Below, piece by piece: positions 16,276-29,172 of a DNA stretch of 64,000 nt (positions are counted from its first letter, which is position 1; every line of letters starts with the position of its first letter). Position numbers and translations under genes: made by a program. The stretch spans positions 248,001-312,000 of the forward strand of contig JAIOYF010000004.1 in the NCBI GenBank assembly GCA_021741245.1, in the 5' to 3' direction. Below the pieces are notes generated by a model, which ran no database searches, was not told the DNA's origin, and saw only the letters and a program-made list of their open reading frames with translations. Origin of the DNA: Paracoccaceae bacterium (GTDB taxonomy: Bacteria > Pseudomonadota > Alphaproteobacteria > Rhodobacterales > Rhodobacteraceae).

Positions 16276-17604
16276 TCAACTGTCGCCTTTGATCAGCTTT
16301 TTGCGCAGCCAGCCTGACAGCGTATCCATCGCCATGACCATCAGCACGATCAGCGTCATGTAATAGGCAACTTCTTCCCAATCCTTTTGGGTGATGATGG
16401 CTTGGGTCAGCAAAAGGCCGATGCCGCCGCCCACGATCGCCCCAATCACCGTGGCGCTGCGGGTGTTGGATTCAAGGAAATAAAGCACCTGGCTCAGCAA
16501 CACAGGCGTCACCTGCGGGATCACCCCGAACCGCGCCCGAAGCAAGGCATTCGCGCCGGTGGATTTCAACCCCTCCACCTGTTTTTCGTCAATGTTCTCA
16601 AGCGCCTCCGAGAAGGTCTTGCCAAAGGAACCGGTGTCGGTGATCAAAATCGCCAAGGCCCCTGTCATCGGGCCGGGGCCAAAGGCGCGGCTCAGGATGA
16701 TGGTCCAGATCAAGCCATCCACGCCCCGGATAAAGTCAAACACCCGGCGGCAGGCAAAGCGGATGCCCGACAGCGGCATGAAATTCGCCGCCGCGACAAA
16801 GGCCAAGGGCAGGGCGATGATCGCGGCCCCCATGGTGCCTAAGAATGCCATCAAGATCGTCTCAAAAATCGCCCAGACCACATCGCCATGACGCCACATG
16901 CGGTTGGTCCAGATATCAACCGCAATCGCCTCGATATTTGGCATGGCGGGGTTGACCCGGTCGCCCCACAGCGACAGCGCCACCAGATCGCCAAACCCCT
17001 TGCCGTAAAACGGGCTGTCGAGGGTGAAAAAGAACAACTCCCACCCCGGTTGGTATTTGAACGTCTCCACCTTGGACCGTGTGTAGGTAAAGCGGCCCGC
17101 ATCGGTGGTGGTCGTCACCCGGTTGTCAGAGGCATTGATCCATTCGGGCAGTGGCTGGGGTGCGGTCAAGGTCAGTTTGCCGCCCTCGGGCTTGATATCC
17201 ACGGTGCCATAGCCGGGCACCACATAGCGCGCGCCCGCATCATCATAAGTCACCAGATGGCCATCGCCCAGATCAACACGGGTGACACCGCCCTCAATCG
17301 TGACCCAATCTGGCAACATCCCCGCAGGATAGGTGCCCTTGTTCTCGCCCTCAATCGCGACTGTCACCTCACCATTGCGGTTGTCGCGGGTGACGTGGGT
17401 TTTATAGGACCAAAAGTCCGACAGCAGGATCGCCGCATTGTCCATCCGCGCCCGCTGCACGACGCCCATCACGTCAAAAGACACGGCAGCATACAGCAGA
17501 TACAACAAGATCACGCCGGGCACGGCGAAAGCAAAAATCTTTTTGCGGGCAAAGCCTTGGACGATGGTGTTCACATCTGTCTGGGTCAGGGTTGCTGTGG
17601 TCAT
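16276..17604 (-). CDS. phnE: Phosphonate ABC transporter permease with large periplasmic insert
   Basis: This is a membrane permease of the phosphonate importer. At 442 residues it is about 160 longer than the neighbouring permease. One N-terminal helix (about 23-45, FAFAVPGVILLYLLYAAVSF) is followed by roughly 190 polar, beta-rich residues (about 50-240) before the next helices. The conserved transport core follows: FIRGVDGLIWTIILSRAFGPGPMTGALAIL and the coupling loop EALENIDEKQVEGLKSTGA. The insert presumably faces the periplasm. It forms a pair with the upstream phnE, only three bases apart. Confidence 0.92.
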   Translation of the reverse strand: MTTATLTQTDVNTIVQGFARKKIFAFAVPGVILLYLLYAAVSFDVMGVVQRARMDNAAILLSDFWSYKTHVTRDNRNGEVTVAIEGENKGTYPAGMLPDWVTIEGGVTRVDLGDGHLVTYDDAGARYVVPGYGTVDIKPEGGKLTLTAPQPLPEWINASDNRVTTTTDAGRFTYTRSKVETFKYQPGWELFFFTLDSPFYGKGFGDLVALSLWGDRVNPAMPNIEAIAVDIWTNRMWRHGDVVWAIFETILMAFLGTMGAAIIALPLAFVAAANFMPLSGIRFACRRVFDFIRGVDGLIWTIILSRAFGPGPMTGALAILITDTGSFGKTFSEALENIDEKQVEGLKSTGANALLRARFGVIPQVTPVLLSQVLYFLESNTRSATVIGAIVGGGIGLLLTQAIITQKDWEEVAYYMTLIVLMVMAMDTLSGWLRKKLIKGDS

Positions 17605-17607
17605 GGC

Positions 17608-18486
17608 CTAATGCCCCTTTACCAGACGATTGCGGAAATAGCCCGACAGGCGGTCGATCAGAACGATGGTCAGGAACAGCAGCAAAAAGATCGCCACCAC
17701 CTTGTCATAGCGCCCCTGTCCCCATTGCATCGCCAGCTTCAGGTCATGACCGATGCCACCCTCACCGACAAAGCCAAGGATGGCACTGGCGCGCACGTTG
17801 ATCTCGAACCGCAAAAGGCCATAGGACATCCAGTTTGGCGCCACCTGCGGGATCACCCCCAGCCACATCCTTTGCCCCCATGTCGCCCCGACCGAGGCCA
17901 GCCCCTCGATGGGCTTGAGGTCGGCATTCTCGGCCACTTCGGAAAACAGCTTGCCCAAGGCACCGCCCGTGTGCAGCGAAATGGCAATCACCGCCGGGAT
18001 CGGCCCGCCACCAAGGATATAGATCAGCACCAGCGCGATCACGATTTCAGGAATGGCGCGCAAGCCATCCATCGTGCGGCGAAACAGCGGAATGGCGCGC
18101 GGCCAGCGGGCCAGCCCGCGCGTGGCCAACAGCGACAAAGACATCGCCATCAACGCGCCCAGCAGGGTGGATACAGCGGCGATATTGATCGTCTCGATCA
18201 ATGAGGGGACATGCTCCCAGATCAACCCCGGCAAATTCGCCCGCTTTTCCCAACCTTCGGCCAGAACCTCGGATGGAAAGGCAAAGACATTGGGCAGACC
18301 GTTCAGAAACCCGCCCGCATTGCGATGCTCGGCCAGACTGAACCCAGAGGCCATCAGCGCCACAAAGACAACCAGCAACAGCCCACCATACATGCGCTTG
18401 CGGCGCACCATCTCCAGATAGGCGCTTCCCGTGGCCGTCAGCGGCGGCACGCTGTCCGATGTCTGTCTATAGGCGATGTCGGACAT
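17608..18486 (-). CDS. phnE: Phosphonate ABC transporter permease
   Basis: This 292-residue inner-membrane permease works with PhnC (ATPase), PhnD (binding protein) and the second PhnE. It has a helix near residues 33-52 and the canonical core FRRTMDGLRAIPEIVIALVLIYILGGGPIPAVIAISLHTGGALGKLFSEVAENADLKPIEGLASVGA, which contains the EAA coupling loop. I chose ATG 18486 (MSDIAYRQ), preceded by AGGGGGA, over the longer frame to 18543, which would run through the intercistronic hairpin. Confidence 0.94.
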   Translation of the reverse strand: MSDIAYRQTSDSVPPLTATGSAYLEMVRRKRMYGGLLLVVFVALMASGFSLAEHRNAGGFLNGLPNVFAFPSEVLAEGWEKRANLPGLIWEHVPSLIETINIAAVSTLLGALMAMSLSLLATRGLARWPRAIPLFRRTMDGLRAIPEIVIALVLIYILGGGPIPAVIAISLHTGGALGKLFSEVAENADLKPIEGLASVGATWGQRMWLGVIPQVAPNWMSYGLLRFEINVRASAILGFVGEGGIGHDLKLAMQWGQGRYDKVVAIFLLLFLTIVLIDRLSGYFRNRLVKGH

Positions 18487-18504
18487 TGGGTCCCCCTGAA
18501 AAAA

Positions 18505-18538
18505 GACCGGGCCCCCCAAAGGGAAGGCCCGGCCGGTC
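18505..18538 (-). terminator. Intercistronic hairpin with T-run between phnD and phnE
   Basis: On the minus strand a GC-rich stem (arms CCGGGCC/GGCCCGG, extended by GACC/GGTC with a short bulge) is followed directly by TCTTTTTTC. It looks like a partial terminator that would let phnD messenger exceed that of the permease genes. Confidence 0.65.
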
Positions 18539-18549
18539 GTCATGTAAAA

Positions 18550-19446
18550 TCAGTTGTTTTCTTGCAGCTTGCGGGCCGCGATGATGCCAAGGTATTCGTC
18601 ATGGCTGACGGGAACGAAGTCTTTCGCGTCGCCTGCCGCCACGCCATAGGCGCAGGTCGCGTCGGTTTCCCACAGATCAGCGGTGATCTGGGTGACCTTG
18701 TCCTTGACGTCTTGTGGCAGGGCTTTGCGCACAACCATCGGGCCTTCGGGGATCAGTTTCGATTGCCAGATCTGCACCAGATCATTCATGTCAACCAAAC
18801 CGGCATCGGAAGCCCGGCGGAACGCGCCCGAGTTATAGCCGTCTTCCCAGTTGCCAAGGCCATCGCCCCAAGACACGCCAGCCGCGAAATCACCATTGGC
18901 AACGCCAACGATGGTCTGCTCATGCCCGCCCGAGAATTTCACTTCGCCGAAATACTCGTCCAGCTTGCCCAGATTTTCCTGAAGCTCGGCACCTGGGACC
19001 AGATAGCCCGAGGTGGAGTTTGGGTCGCCAAACGCGAAAACCTTGCCCTTGGCATCTTCGATCTTCGTGATGCCGCTGTCTTTGCGGGCAAAACCAAAGG
19101 AATAATAGCCGGTCGATCCGTCAAGGTTCTGCTTGGTCAGCGCAACCTCAACCGCCTCTGGGTCGGTCAGATAGGTCTTGGCATAGCTGGAGGCACCAAG
19201 CCATGCATAGTCGATGGTGCCGCCCAACAGGCCCTGAATGACGCCGTCATAATCGGCAGGGGTGAACACTTTGACGGGAACGCCCAGTGCCTCTTCCATT
19301 TTCGCGCGGAAGCACTCGTTCGAGGTCATGCGGTCTTGGGCGTTTTCGCCGCCAAGGATACCGATGTTGAATTCAGTGATGCCTTCTGCGGCAGCAACGC
19401 CGGAAAGGGCCGTGGTGGCAGCAAGGGCAAGAAGCAGCGTTTTCAT
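18550..19446 (-). CDS. phnD: Phosphonate ABC transporter periplasmic binding protein
   Basis: This is the high-affinity phosphonate receptor of the importer. The product is about 298 residues. It starts with a signal peptide (MKTLLLALAATTALSGVAAA, cleavage after AAA) and then shows the PhnD/SsuA-like fold: FNIGILGGENAQDR, VKVFTPADYDGVIQGLLGGTIDYAWLGASSYAK and AFGDPNSTSGYLVPGAEL. The Asn/Asp-Ser-Thr-Ser phosphonate-binding turn is in that last block. Start ATG 19446, with GGAG upstream, is preferred over ATG 19458. It is the second gene after phnC and is followed by a hairpin. Confidence 0.95.
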   Translation of the reverse strand: MKTLLLALAATTALSGVAAAEGITEFNIGILGGENAQDRMTSNECFRAKMEEALGVPVKVFTPADYDGVIQGLLGGTIDYAWLGASSYAKTYLTDPEAVEVALTKQNLDGSTGYYSFGFARKDSGITKIEDAKGKVFAFGDPNSTSGYLVPGAELQENLGKLDEYFGEVKFSGGHEQTIVGVANGDFAAGVSWGDGLGNWEDGYNSGAFRRASDAGLVDMNDLVQIWQSKLIPEGPMVVRKALPQDVKDKVTQITADLWETDATCAYGVAAGDAKDFVPVSHDEYLGIIAARKLQENN

Positions 19447-19493
19447 GGGGGTCTCCATGCGGGTTATGGCCCCAAAGGCGGGGCCGGGAAAAA

Positions 19494-20312
19494 TCAGGCC
19501 AGCATCTGCTGCGCATAGGCGCGGTCAGCGGCTGTATCGGTGGGGATTGCGGTGGAGGTTGCGGCCTCGTTGAACGAGGCATCCGCGCCATAAATGTCGC
19601 GCGCAACCCCGGTCGAAAGCTGGTCAGGGGTGCCGTCAAACACGATGCGCCCGTCGCGCATGCCGATCACGCGGTCGCAATAGCGCCGCGCGGTATCAAG
19701 GGTGTGCAGATTGGCGATCACCATCCGCCCATCCTCGACATTGATCCGCTTAAGCGTGTCCATCACGATCTGCGCATTCATCGGGTCAAGGCTGGCAATC
19801 GGTTCATCGGCCAGAATGATCTTGGGGTCTTGCATCAGCGCCCGCGCAATCGCCACGCGCTGTTGCTGCCCGCCCGACAGGGCCTCGGCCCGCTTGGGCG
19901 CCTGTTCGACAATGCCCAGACGGTCCAGTATTTCCAGCGCGCGCAAGATATCGGCGCGGGGCCACAGGTTGAACATGGTCTGCAAGGTGGAGCGGCGGTT
20001 CAAAATGCCATGCAGCACGTTAGAGGCCACATCCATCCGCGGCACCAGATTGAACTGCTGAAAGATCATCGCGCATTGGCTTTGCCACGACCGGGCCTGC
20101 GTGCCGCGCAACGACAAGATATCGCGCCCCTCGAACAAGATCTGGCCCGAGGTCGCGTCGTTCAGCCGGTTCATCATCCGCAAAAAGGTGGATTTGCCCG
20201 CGCCCGAACGCCCGATGATCCCCACAAAGGCAGGCCCGTCGATGCGAAAGCCGATTTTATCGACAGCGGCCTTTTGGCCAAAGATCTTGGTTACGTTCCG
20301 AACGTCCAGCAC
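19494..20312 (-). CDS. phnC: Phosphonate ABC transporter ATPase
   Basis: This 272-residue ATPase energises phosphonate import. It shows Walker [13 protein letters not shown] near residues 31-42, signature [15 protein letters not shown], Walker [12 protein letters not shown] and a switch histidine in NLHTLDTA. The start is a GTG at 20312 (reading VLDVRNVTK), preceded by a GGGGGTAG purine tract. It heads phnC-D-E-E and is preceded by a Pho-box-like site 66 bases upstream, so phosphate starvation induction is likely. The 20 C-terminal residues are unusually Ala/Thr-rich. Confidence 0.94.
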   Translation of the reverse strand: MLDVRNVTKIFGQKAAVDKIGFRIDGPAFVGIIGRSGAGKSTFLRMMNRLNDATSGQILFEGRDILSLRGTQARSWQSQCAMIFQQFNLVPRMDVASNVLHGILNRRSTLQTMFNLWPRADILRALEILDRLGIVEQAPKRAEALSGGQQQRVAIARALMQDPKIILADEPIASLDPMNAQIVMDTLKRINVEDGRMVIANLHTLDTARRYCDRVIGMRDGRIVFDGTPDQLSTGVARDIYGADASFNEAATSTAIPTDTAADRAYAQQMLA

Positions 20313-20378
20313 CTGCTACCCCCAATATCGTCTGAGGGCCGTCGTAGGCAGGTTTTGTGACGTTTGGTTTGCGCCCGT

Positions 20379-20396
20379 GTGAAATTTAGGTAACGC
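20379..20396 (-). promoter_or_regulatory. Pho-box-like site upstream of phnC
   Basis: On the minus strand it reads GCGTTAC-CTAA-ATTTCAC, with the same 7-4-7 spacing and the same GTTAC...TTCAC letters as the site before phnG. Its position between the end of the GntR gene and phnC fits a PhoB-activated promoter for the transporter. Confidence 0.5.
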
Positions 20397-20422
20397 TTGG
20401 TGGCCTCAATTGCGCCAAACCG

Positions 20423-21325
20423 TCATACAAGCCGATTGCCGCGCAAAGACCCCAACAAAGTTTCCTTTGAGGTCAAAAGATGGGTCCGCGCCGCCGCTGT
20501 CGCAGCCTTTGTATCGCGCGATTCCAAGGCTGCGATGATGGCAAGATGTTCCCCGATCGCGGCCTCGTTCCGGTCGCGCTCCAGCTGCTTATCCCATTGA
20601 TAGTGATAGTGAAAGATCAACGATATCACCTTTTGGAAGTCGCTGACGAAACGGTTGCGCACAACCGCGTTCAGCGTGGCGTGAAACTCTTCGTCCAGCC
20701 GCGAAAAATCGTGAAAATCCGTCTCGATCCGCCGCATCAGGCTGTGATGGCGCGCCCGAAGCGTGGCCAATTGCCCCCAGATCGGGTCATTGTCGGGCCG
20801 GGCGATCACGTTTTGCACCGCGTTCATTTCCAACAAGCTGCGAAATTCCGAAAGTTCCACCGCATACTCCGCCGTGAACCCCAACAGCCGCCACCCCCCG
20901 CGCGCGCGCCGCTCCACAAGGCCGAACTGGCCAAGGCTGGCCAGAAACTCCTGCAACATATGCGGCGGAACCGAGAATTGCTTGGCCAGTTGCGCTACGT
21001 TCAGCGGCGTATCGGCCGGCACGTCAAAGCGCAGCACCCAATCCAGAAACCGGCCCTCCAACTCTCGAAGGGTGATGTAATCATCCCGTTCGGGCAGGCG
21101 GTCCGGGGGCATCGGCGCGCGCAGCAGGCTTTTGCTGCGCCCCTCAATGGTGACGATTCCCGCCTCTTCCATCCGGCGCAGGGCCGCGCGCACCACCGTG
21201 CGGCTGACCCGGAGTGTTTCGGAAAGCTGTGTTTCGGGTCGCAAAGCCTCGCCCACGGGCAAGGGGGCCAGCAGATCCAGCAACTGATTATAGGCTGTGC
21301 GAAAGCGCGTGTCCGTGCGGGCCAT
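20423..21325 (-). CDS. GntR-family (FadR/FCD-type) regulator, likely of the adjacent sugar operon
   Basis: This 300-residue regulator has an N-terminal winged helix (LRPETQLSETLRVSRTVVRAALRRMEEAGIVTIEGRSKSLLRA, residues about 28-70). A middle segment resembles a second small helical unit (LAKQFSVPPHMLQEFLASLGQFGLVERRARGGWRL). The C-terminal all-helical FCD-like domain carries DFHDFSRLDEEFHATLNAVVRN and IFHYHYQWDK, whose His/Asp residues usually bind a metal and a sugar-acid ligand. It is divergent from the 21435-30860 operon across an AT-rich promoter region, so local control is inferred. Confidence 0.88.
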   Translation of the reverse strand: MARTDTRFRTAYNQLLDLLAPLPVGEALRPETQLSETLRVSRTVVRAALRRMEEAGIVTIEGRSKSLLRAPMPPDRLPERDDYITLRELEGRFLDWVLRFDVPADTPLNVAQLAKQFSVPPHMLQEFLASLGQFGLVERRARGGWRLLGFTAEYAVELSEFRSLLEMNAVQNVIARPDNDPIWGQLATLRARHHSLMRRIETDFHDFSRLDEEFHATLNAVVRNRFVSDFQKVISLIFHYHYQWDKQLERDRNEAAIGEHLAIIAALESRDTKAATAAARTHLLTSKETLLGSLRGNRLV

Positions 21326-21336
21326 TGGCGCGCCCC

Positions 21337-21400
21337 TGTTCTTTGAATAAATAAATTAAAAACAATTTACAGTCGCCGCGTCCTCTGTCTAGTGTTCTTT
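21337..21400. promoter_or_regulatory. AT-rich divergent promoter with repeated TGTTCTTT
   Basis: The 109-base gap between the GntR gene and the sugar operon is the most AT-rich stretch nearby. The octamer TGTTCTTT occurs at 21337-21344 and again at 21393-21400, both on the plus strand, and each is followed by an A/T-rich run. These are candidate operator half-sites; no clear palindrome is visible. Confidence 0.35.
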
Positions 21401-21434
21401 ATCATAAAAGTCCGATGGCGAGGGGAGGCGCTGG

Positions 21435-22451
21435 ATGATGGGTGAAACCATGCTATGCGGGACCTGCGTCACGCCGGGCCAATTTGAGCTGACAACAGCC
21501 GAACTGCCGCAAACAGCCCCCGAAGGCTGGGTTCTGGTTGATATCGCGGCGGCGGGGCTCTGCGGCACCGATTACCATATCTTTCAGGGCAAACATCCCT
21601 TTCTCAGCTATCCTCGCGTGATCGGGCACGAACTTTCGGGCCATGTCGCGCAAACGGCCTCCGGTTGGCAGGCGGGGGCGGCTGTGGTGATAAACCCCTA
21701 CCTGTCGTGCGGCACCTGCCGGGCCTGCCTGCGCGGCAAACCCAATTGCTGCCAGCGGATCGAGGTTCTGGGCGTGCATCGGGATGGCGGCTTTTGCGCC
21801 CGAATCGCGGTGCCTGCGGGCAACCTCTATTTAGCGCGCGATCTGTCACCCGAGGCCGCCGCGATGGTGGAGTTTCTGGCCATCGGCGCCCATGCCGTGC
21901 GGCGGGGCGAGGTTGGGCCAGAAGACCGCGTGCTCGTCACGGGCGCAGGCCCCATCGGCCTTGGCGCGGCCCTTTTTGCCAAGGCGCGCGGCGCGACCGT
22001 CTATCTGCGCGATGCGGCCCGCGAACGCCTTGATCAGATGGCGGGCTTTGGCTTTGACCATCTGCTGCTCGCCTCGGATACACTTCCTGCCAACCTTGCC
22101 GATGGCTTTGACGTGGTGTTTGACGCCACCGGAAACCCCACCGCCATGCAGGCGGGCTTTGCCCATGTGGCCCATGGCGGCTCGTATGTCCTGATCTCGG
22201 TCGTGCCCGATACGATCACCTTTTCGGACCCCGAGTTTCACAAGCGTGAAATGCGCCTGATCGGGGCCCGCAATGCCACCGCCGAGGATTTCGAAACCGT
22301 CATGGCCGCCTTTGCCTCTGGTGCCATCCGGGCCGAGGCGCTGATGTCCGAACGCATCGCCCTTGCCGACCTGCCGCGCCGCATGCCGGAACTTGCCGCC
22401 GACCGTGCCCGCCTGATAAAGGTGATCGTCACCATGGGGGAACATACATGA
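21435..22451 (+). CDS. Zinc-dependent alcohol/polyol dehydrogenase (MDR family)
   Basis: This 338-residue medium-chain dehydrogenase shows the catalytic zinc motifs [13 protein letters not shown] and GHELSGHV, the structural zinc cysteines [15 protein letters not shown], and a Rossmann motif [15 protein letters not shown]. It resembles sorbitol, L-galactonate or threonine-type dehydrogenases acting on sugar alcohols or sugar acids. It is the first gene of the sugar operon, with a strong GAGGGGAGG ribosome site before ATG 21435. The exact substrate is unknown; in context it should act on the same sugar family as the SDRs downstream. Confidence 0.88.
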   Translation: MMGETMLCGTCVTPGQFELTTAELPQTAPEGWVLVDIAAAGLCGTDYHIFQGKHPFLSYPRVIGHELSGHVAQTASGWQAGAAVVINPYLSCGTCRACLRGKPNCCQRIEVLGVHRDGGFCARIAVPAGNLYLARDLSPEAAAMVEFLAIGAHAVRRGEVGPEDRVLVTGAGPIGLGAALFAKARGATVYLRDAARERLDQMAGFGFDHLLLASDTLPANLADGFDVVFDATGNPTAMQAGFAHVAHGGSYVLISVVPDTITFSDPEFHKREMRLIGARNATAEDFETVMAAFASGAIRAEALMSERIALADLPRRMPELAADRARLIKVIVTMGEHT

Positions 22452-23968
22452 CCGACCTCGTCACCATGACGGCAATCGACAAGCACTTTCCCGGCGTTCA
22501 CGCCCTCAAACGGGCGCAATTCGATCTGCGGTCGGGCGAAGTGCACGCCTTGATGGGCGAAAACGGCGCGGGAAAATCCACCATGATGAAGGTGCTTTCG
22601 GGCATCTATGCGCCCGATGGCGGCACCTTGCGGGTCAATGGGGCCGAGGTAAAGATAACAGGCCCGCGCGCCGCACAGGCCCTTGGTATCGGGATCATCC
22701 ATCAGGAACTGGCGCTGATGCCCGACCTGACCGTGGCACAAAACATCTTCATTGGCCGCGAACCCCGCAACGCTTGGGGCGTGCTGAATGAGGCCAAGCT
22801 GAACGCCGCCGCAAGCGCGCTTTTTGCCGAAATGCGCGTCGAGATGGACCCCACCGCCGAGGTGCGCGGCCTGACCATCGCGCGCCAGCAGATGGTCGAG
22901 ATTGCCAAGGCCCTGTCGTTCCAATCGCGCATCTTGATCATGGATGAACCCACCGCCGCCTTGAATGAGGCGGAAACAAATGAACTTTTCTCTATCATCC
23001 GCCGCCTGCGCGGCGATGGCGTGGGCGTGGTCTATATCAGCCACAAGATGGATGAGATCATGCGCATCTCCGACCGCGTCACCGTCATGCGCGACGGGGC
23101 CTATGTCGGCACGGTGCAGTCCGAAGGCACGCCGATTGAAACCATCATCTCGATGATGGTCGGGCGCGCGCTGGATCAGGTGCATGTCGAAATCCCCGAT
23201 CTGTCGGCGGCCGAGGTGGCGCTTGATGTGCGGGGCCTGACCCGTGGCCGCATGGTGCGCGACGTCAGCTTTTCGCTCAAAAAGGGCGAGATTCTGGGCT
23301 TTGCCGGGTTGATGGGGGCAGGGCGCACCGAAGTCGCCCGCGCCATCTTTGGCGCCGACCCCCGCGAAAGCGGCGAGATTGCGGTGCATGGCAAACCCGT
23401 GCAGATCGCAAGCCCGCGCGACGCGGTCAATGCTGGCATCTGTTATCTGTCCGAGGATCGCAAACACTTTGGCCTCGCCCTTGGCCTTGATCTGCGCGCC
23501 AATGTCGGCATGGCCTCGCTTTCGCGGTTTTCGGATTCGCTTGGCCGGGTGGATGACGCCGCCTTGGGCCGCGTGGCACAGGACTATATCGCCAGCCTTG
23601 CCATTCGCACGCCCTCGGATCGTCAAGAGGTGCGGCTGTTGTCAGGCGGCAATCAGCAAAAGGTTGTCATCGCCAAATGGCTTTTGCGCAATTGCGATGT
23701 CTTGATCTTTGACGAACCCACACGCGGCATCGACGTGGGGGCCAAGGCGGAAATTTATCGCCTCTTGCAATCGCTTGCGGCCCAAGGCAAGGCCATCATC
23801 GTCATTTCTTCGGAACTGCCTGAGGTGCTTCGCCTGTCACACCGTATCGCCGTGATGTGCGAAGGACGCCTGACCGGCTTTTTGCCCGGCGGCCCGCAAA
23901 CGACCCAAGAACAGATCATGCGCCTCGCCACTGCGCGGGACGCTTTGAACAAAGGAGAGGCCGCATGA
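22448..23968 (+). CDS. Sugar ABC transporter ATPase, ribose/xylose type with two nucleotide-binding domains
   Basis: This 506-residue tandem ATPase is of the RbsA/XylG/AraG type. The first domain has Walker [18 protein letters not shown], Walker [12 protein letters not shown] and YISHKMDEI. The second has the usual degenerate Walker [13 protein letters not shown], then [15 protein letters not shown] and [15 protein letters not shown]. It energises uptake of a monosaccharide. Its ATG overlaps the dehydrogenase stop (ATGA) and its own stop overlaps the permease start. Confidence 0.94.
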   Translation: MTDLVTMTAIDKHFPGVHALKRAQFDLRSGEVHALMGENGAGKSTMMKVLSGIYAPDGGTLRVNGAEVKITGPRAAQALGIGIIHQELALMPDLTVAQNIFIGREPRNAWGVLNEAKLNAAASALFAEMRVEMDPTAEVRGLTIARQQMVEIAKALSFQSRILIMDEPTAALNEAETNELFSIIRRLRGDGVGVVYISHKMDEIMRISDRVTVMRDGAYVGTVQSEGTPIETIISMMVGRALDQVHVEIPDLSAAEVALDVRGLTRGRMVRDVSFSLKKGEILGFAGLMGAGRTEVARAIFGADPRESGEIAVHGKPVQIASPRDAVNAGICYLSEDRKHFGLALGLDLRANVGMASLSRFSDSLGRVDDAALGRVAQDYIASLAIRTPSDRQEVRLLSGGNQQKVVIAKWLLRNCDVLIFDEPTRGIDVGAKAEIYRLLQSLAAQGKAIIVISSELPEVLRLSHRIAVMCEGRLTGFLPGGPQTTQEQIMRLATARDALNKGEAA

Positions 23969-24966
23969 CCGATGCCACCCAAAGCGCCGCCATCGCAAAA
24001 CCAAAGGCCGCCGGGGCCCAGCAAAAGTTTCTGGCCTTTGCCAGTCTGATCGTGCTGCTGATCTTCTTTTCGCTGGCCTCGCCAAACTTTTTGCAGACCT
24101 CGAATATCTTGGCGATCTTGCAGGCGACCTCCGTCAACGGGGTGCTGGCCATTGCAGCCACCTTGGTGATCATCACCGGCGGCATCGACCTTTCGGTCGG
24201 CACGTTGATGACCTTTACCGCCGTGATCGCGGGCGTGGTGCTGACCTATATGGGCCTGCCCTTGCCGCTTGGCATTCTTGCGGCCATCGGGGCGGGGGCT
24301 GGCTGTGGCTTTATCTCGGGCTCGCTTGTTGCCCGCATGAAGATCCCGCCCTTTATCGCGACCCTTGGCATGATGCTGATCCTCAAGGGGCTTAGCCTTG
24401 TGATTTCGGGCACCAAACCGATCTATTTCAACGACACGCCCAGCTTTCCGCTGATCTCGACCGGGTCGCTGATCGGGTCTGTCTTTCCCGCAATGCCCGT
24501 GCCCAATGGCGTGCTGATCTTGTTCGTGCTTGCCCTGTTCATCGGCTGGATCCTGTCAAAGACAGTCTTGGGCCGCTATTGCTATGCGCTTGGCTCGAAT
24601 GAAGAGGCCGTGCGCCTTTCGGGGGTCAACACCGATGCGTGGAAGATTGCGATCTATGCGCTGGCGGGAGGCATTTGCGGCATCGCGGGCCTGCTGATCG
24701 CCAGCCGTCTGAACTCTGCCCAACCCGCCCTTGGCCTTGGGTATGAACTTGACGCCATCGCCGCCGTCGTCATCGGGGGCACCTCGCTTGCCGGGGGGCG
24801 TGGCTCTGTTCTTGGCACCATCATCGGGGCGCTGATCATGGGCGTCTTGCTCAACGGTCTGCGGATCATGTCGGTGGCGCAAGAATGGCAAACTGTCGTG
24901 ACCGGTCTGATCATCATCGCCGCCGTTTACGCCGACATGTTGCGCCGCCGCAAGGCCGCCAGCTGA
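23965..24966 (+). CDS. Sugar ABC transporter permease, ribose (RbsC) type
   Basis: This inner-membrane permease of 333 residues has about nine hydrophobic helices. The family motifs [19 protein letters not shown] and the later [33 protein letters not shown] are present. I take ATG 23965 ([12 protein letters not shown]), which overlaps the ATPase stop (ATGA); the ORF opens further upstream but only as a shadow of the ATPase gene. The N-terminal 20 residues are polar and cytoplasmic. Confidence 0.94.
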   Translation: MTDATQSAAIAKPKAAGAQQKFLAFASLIVLLIFFSLASPNFLQTSNILAILQATSVNGVLAIAATLVIITGGIDLSVGTLMTFTAVIAGVVLTYMGLPLPLGILAAIGAGAGCGFISGSLVARMKIPPFIATLGMMLILKGLSLVISGTKPIYFNDTPSFPLISTGSLIGSVFPAMPVPNGVLILFVLALFIGWILSKTVLGRYCYALGSNEEAVRLSGVNTDAWKIAIYALAGGICGIAGLLIASRLNSAQPALGLGYELDAIAAVVIGGTSLAGGRGSVLGTIIGALIMGVLLNGLRIMSVAQEWQTVVTGLIIIAAVYADMLRRRKAAS

Positions 24967-25028
24967 CAATCACCAGAAGGGCGACGAACGCCCCGACCCA
25001 ATTGAAAACCCATGTGGAGGAGACCACA

Positions 25029-25976
25029 ATGCTACTCAGAAGAACCCTGCTTGGTGCCATCAGCGCCGCTGCCCTGATCGCCAGCCTTGGTGCCGCAAGC
25101 GCCCAAGACAAGCTGTATATCCCGATGATCTCAAAGGGTTTCCAGCATCAGTTCTGGCAGGCTGTGAAGGCGGGTGCCGATAAGGCCGCAGCCGAATTCA
25201 ACGTCGACGTGACCTTCGAAGGCCCAGATACCGAAGCACAGGTCGACAAACAGATCGACATGCTCGCCGCCGCCTTGGCCAAAAAGCCTGCCGCCATCGG
25301 CTTTGCTGCCCTCGACAGCCAAGCGGCCATCCCGCTGCTGCGTCAGGCCCAAGAGGCTGGCATCGCCGTCATCGCATTCGACTCCGGCGTTGACAGCGAC
25401 ATCCCTGCCGCCACCGCCTCGACCGACAACCTTGCCGCCGCAGCCCTTGCTGCCGACAAGATGGCCGAACTCATCGGCGGCGCAGGCAAAGTGGCTTTGG
25501 TCGTGCATGACCAAACCTCGCGCACCGGCATCGACCGTCGCGATGGCTTTGTGAACCGCGTCAAAGAGGCCTATCCGAACATCGAGATCGTCGACATCCA
25601 ATATGGCGCCGGCGACCAACTGCAATCGACCGAGATTGCCAAGGCCATCCTGACCGCCCACCCAGACCTCAAGGGCATGTTCGGCGCCAACGAAGGCTCG
25701 GCCATCGGTGTGGTCAACGCGAAAAAGGAAAGCGGCCGCGCGGATCTGGTCGTGATCGGCTATGACTCGGGTGCCGCCCAAAAGGCCGCGATCATGGACG
25801 GAACCATGGCGGGTGCCATCACCCAAAACCCGGTTGGCATCGGCTATGAAACCGTGAAAGCCGCTGTCATGGCCTCCAAGGGCGAAGCCGTGCCAACGAA
25901 CATCGACACGGGCTTCTACTACTACGACAAGTCCAACATCGATGCGCCAGAAATCGCAGCAGTGCTGTACGACTGA
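25029..25976 (+). CDS. Sugar ABC transporter periplasmic binding protein
   Basis: This 315-residue protein has a signal peptide (MLLRRTLLGAISAAALIASLGAASA, cleavage at ASA) and a type-1 periplasmic-binding fold of the ribose family: DKLYIPMISKGFQHQFWQAVKAGADKAAAEFNVDVTFEGP, AVIAFDSGVDSD, VHDQTSRTGIDRRDGF, GMFGANEGSAIG and VIGYDSGAAQKAAI. ATG 25029 follows GTGGAGGAGA. The messenger is probably more abundant than its neighbours' because a hairpin follows the gene. The ligand cannot be read directly; the catabolic genes suggest a deoxyhexose or a related sugar. Confidence 0.94.
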   Translation: MLLRRTLLGAISAAALIASLGAASAQDKLYIPMISKGFQHQFWQAVKAGADKAAAEFNVDVTFEGPDTEAQVDKQIDMLAAALAKKPAAIGFAALDSQAAIPLLRQAQEAGIAVIAFDSGVDSDIPAATASTDNLAAAALAADKMAELIGGAGKVALVVHDQTSRTGIDRRDGFVNRVKEAYPNIEIVDIQYGAGDQLQSTEIAKAILTAHPDLKGMFGANEGSAIGVVNAKKESGRADLVVIGYDSGAAQKAAIMDGTMAGAITQNPVGIGYETVKAAVMASKGEAVPTNIDTGFYYYDKSNIDAPEIAAVLYD

Positions 25977-26834
<858 letters not shown>

Positions 26835-26838
26835 TCAC

Positions 26839-29161
<2,323 letters not shown>

Positions 29162-29172
29162 AAGGAACTGAT

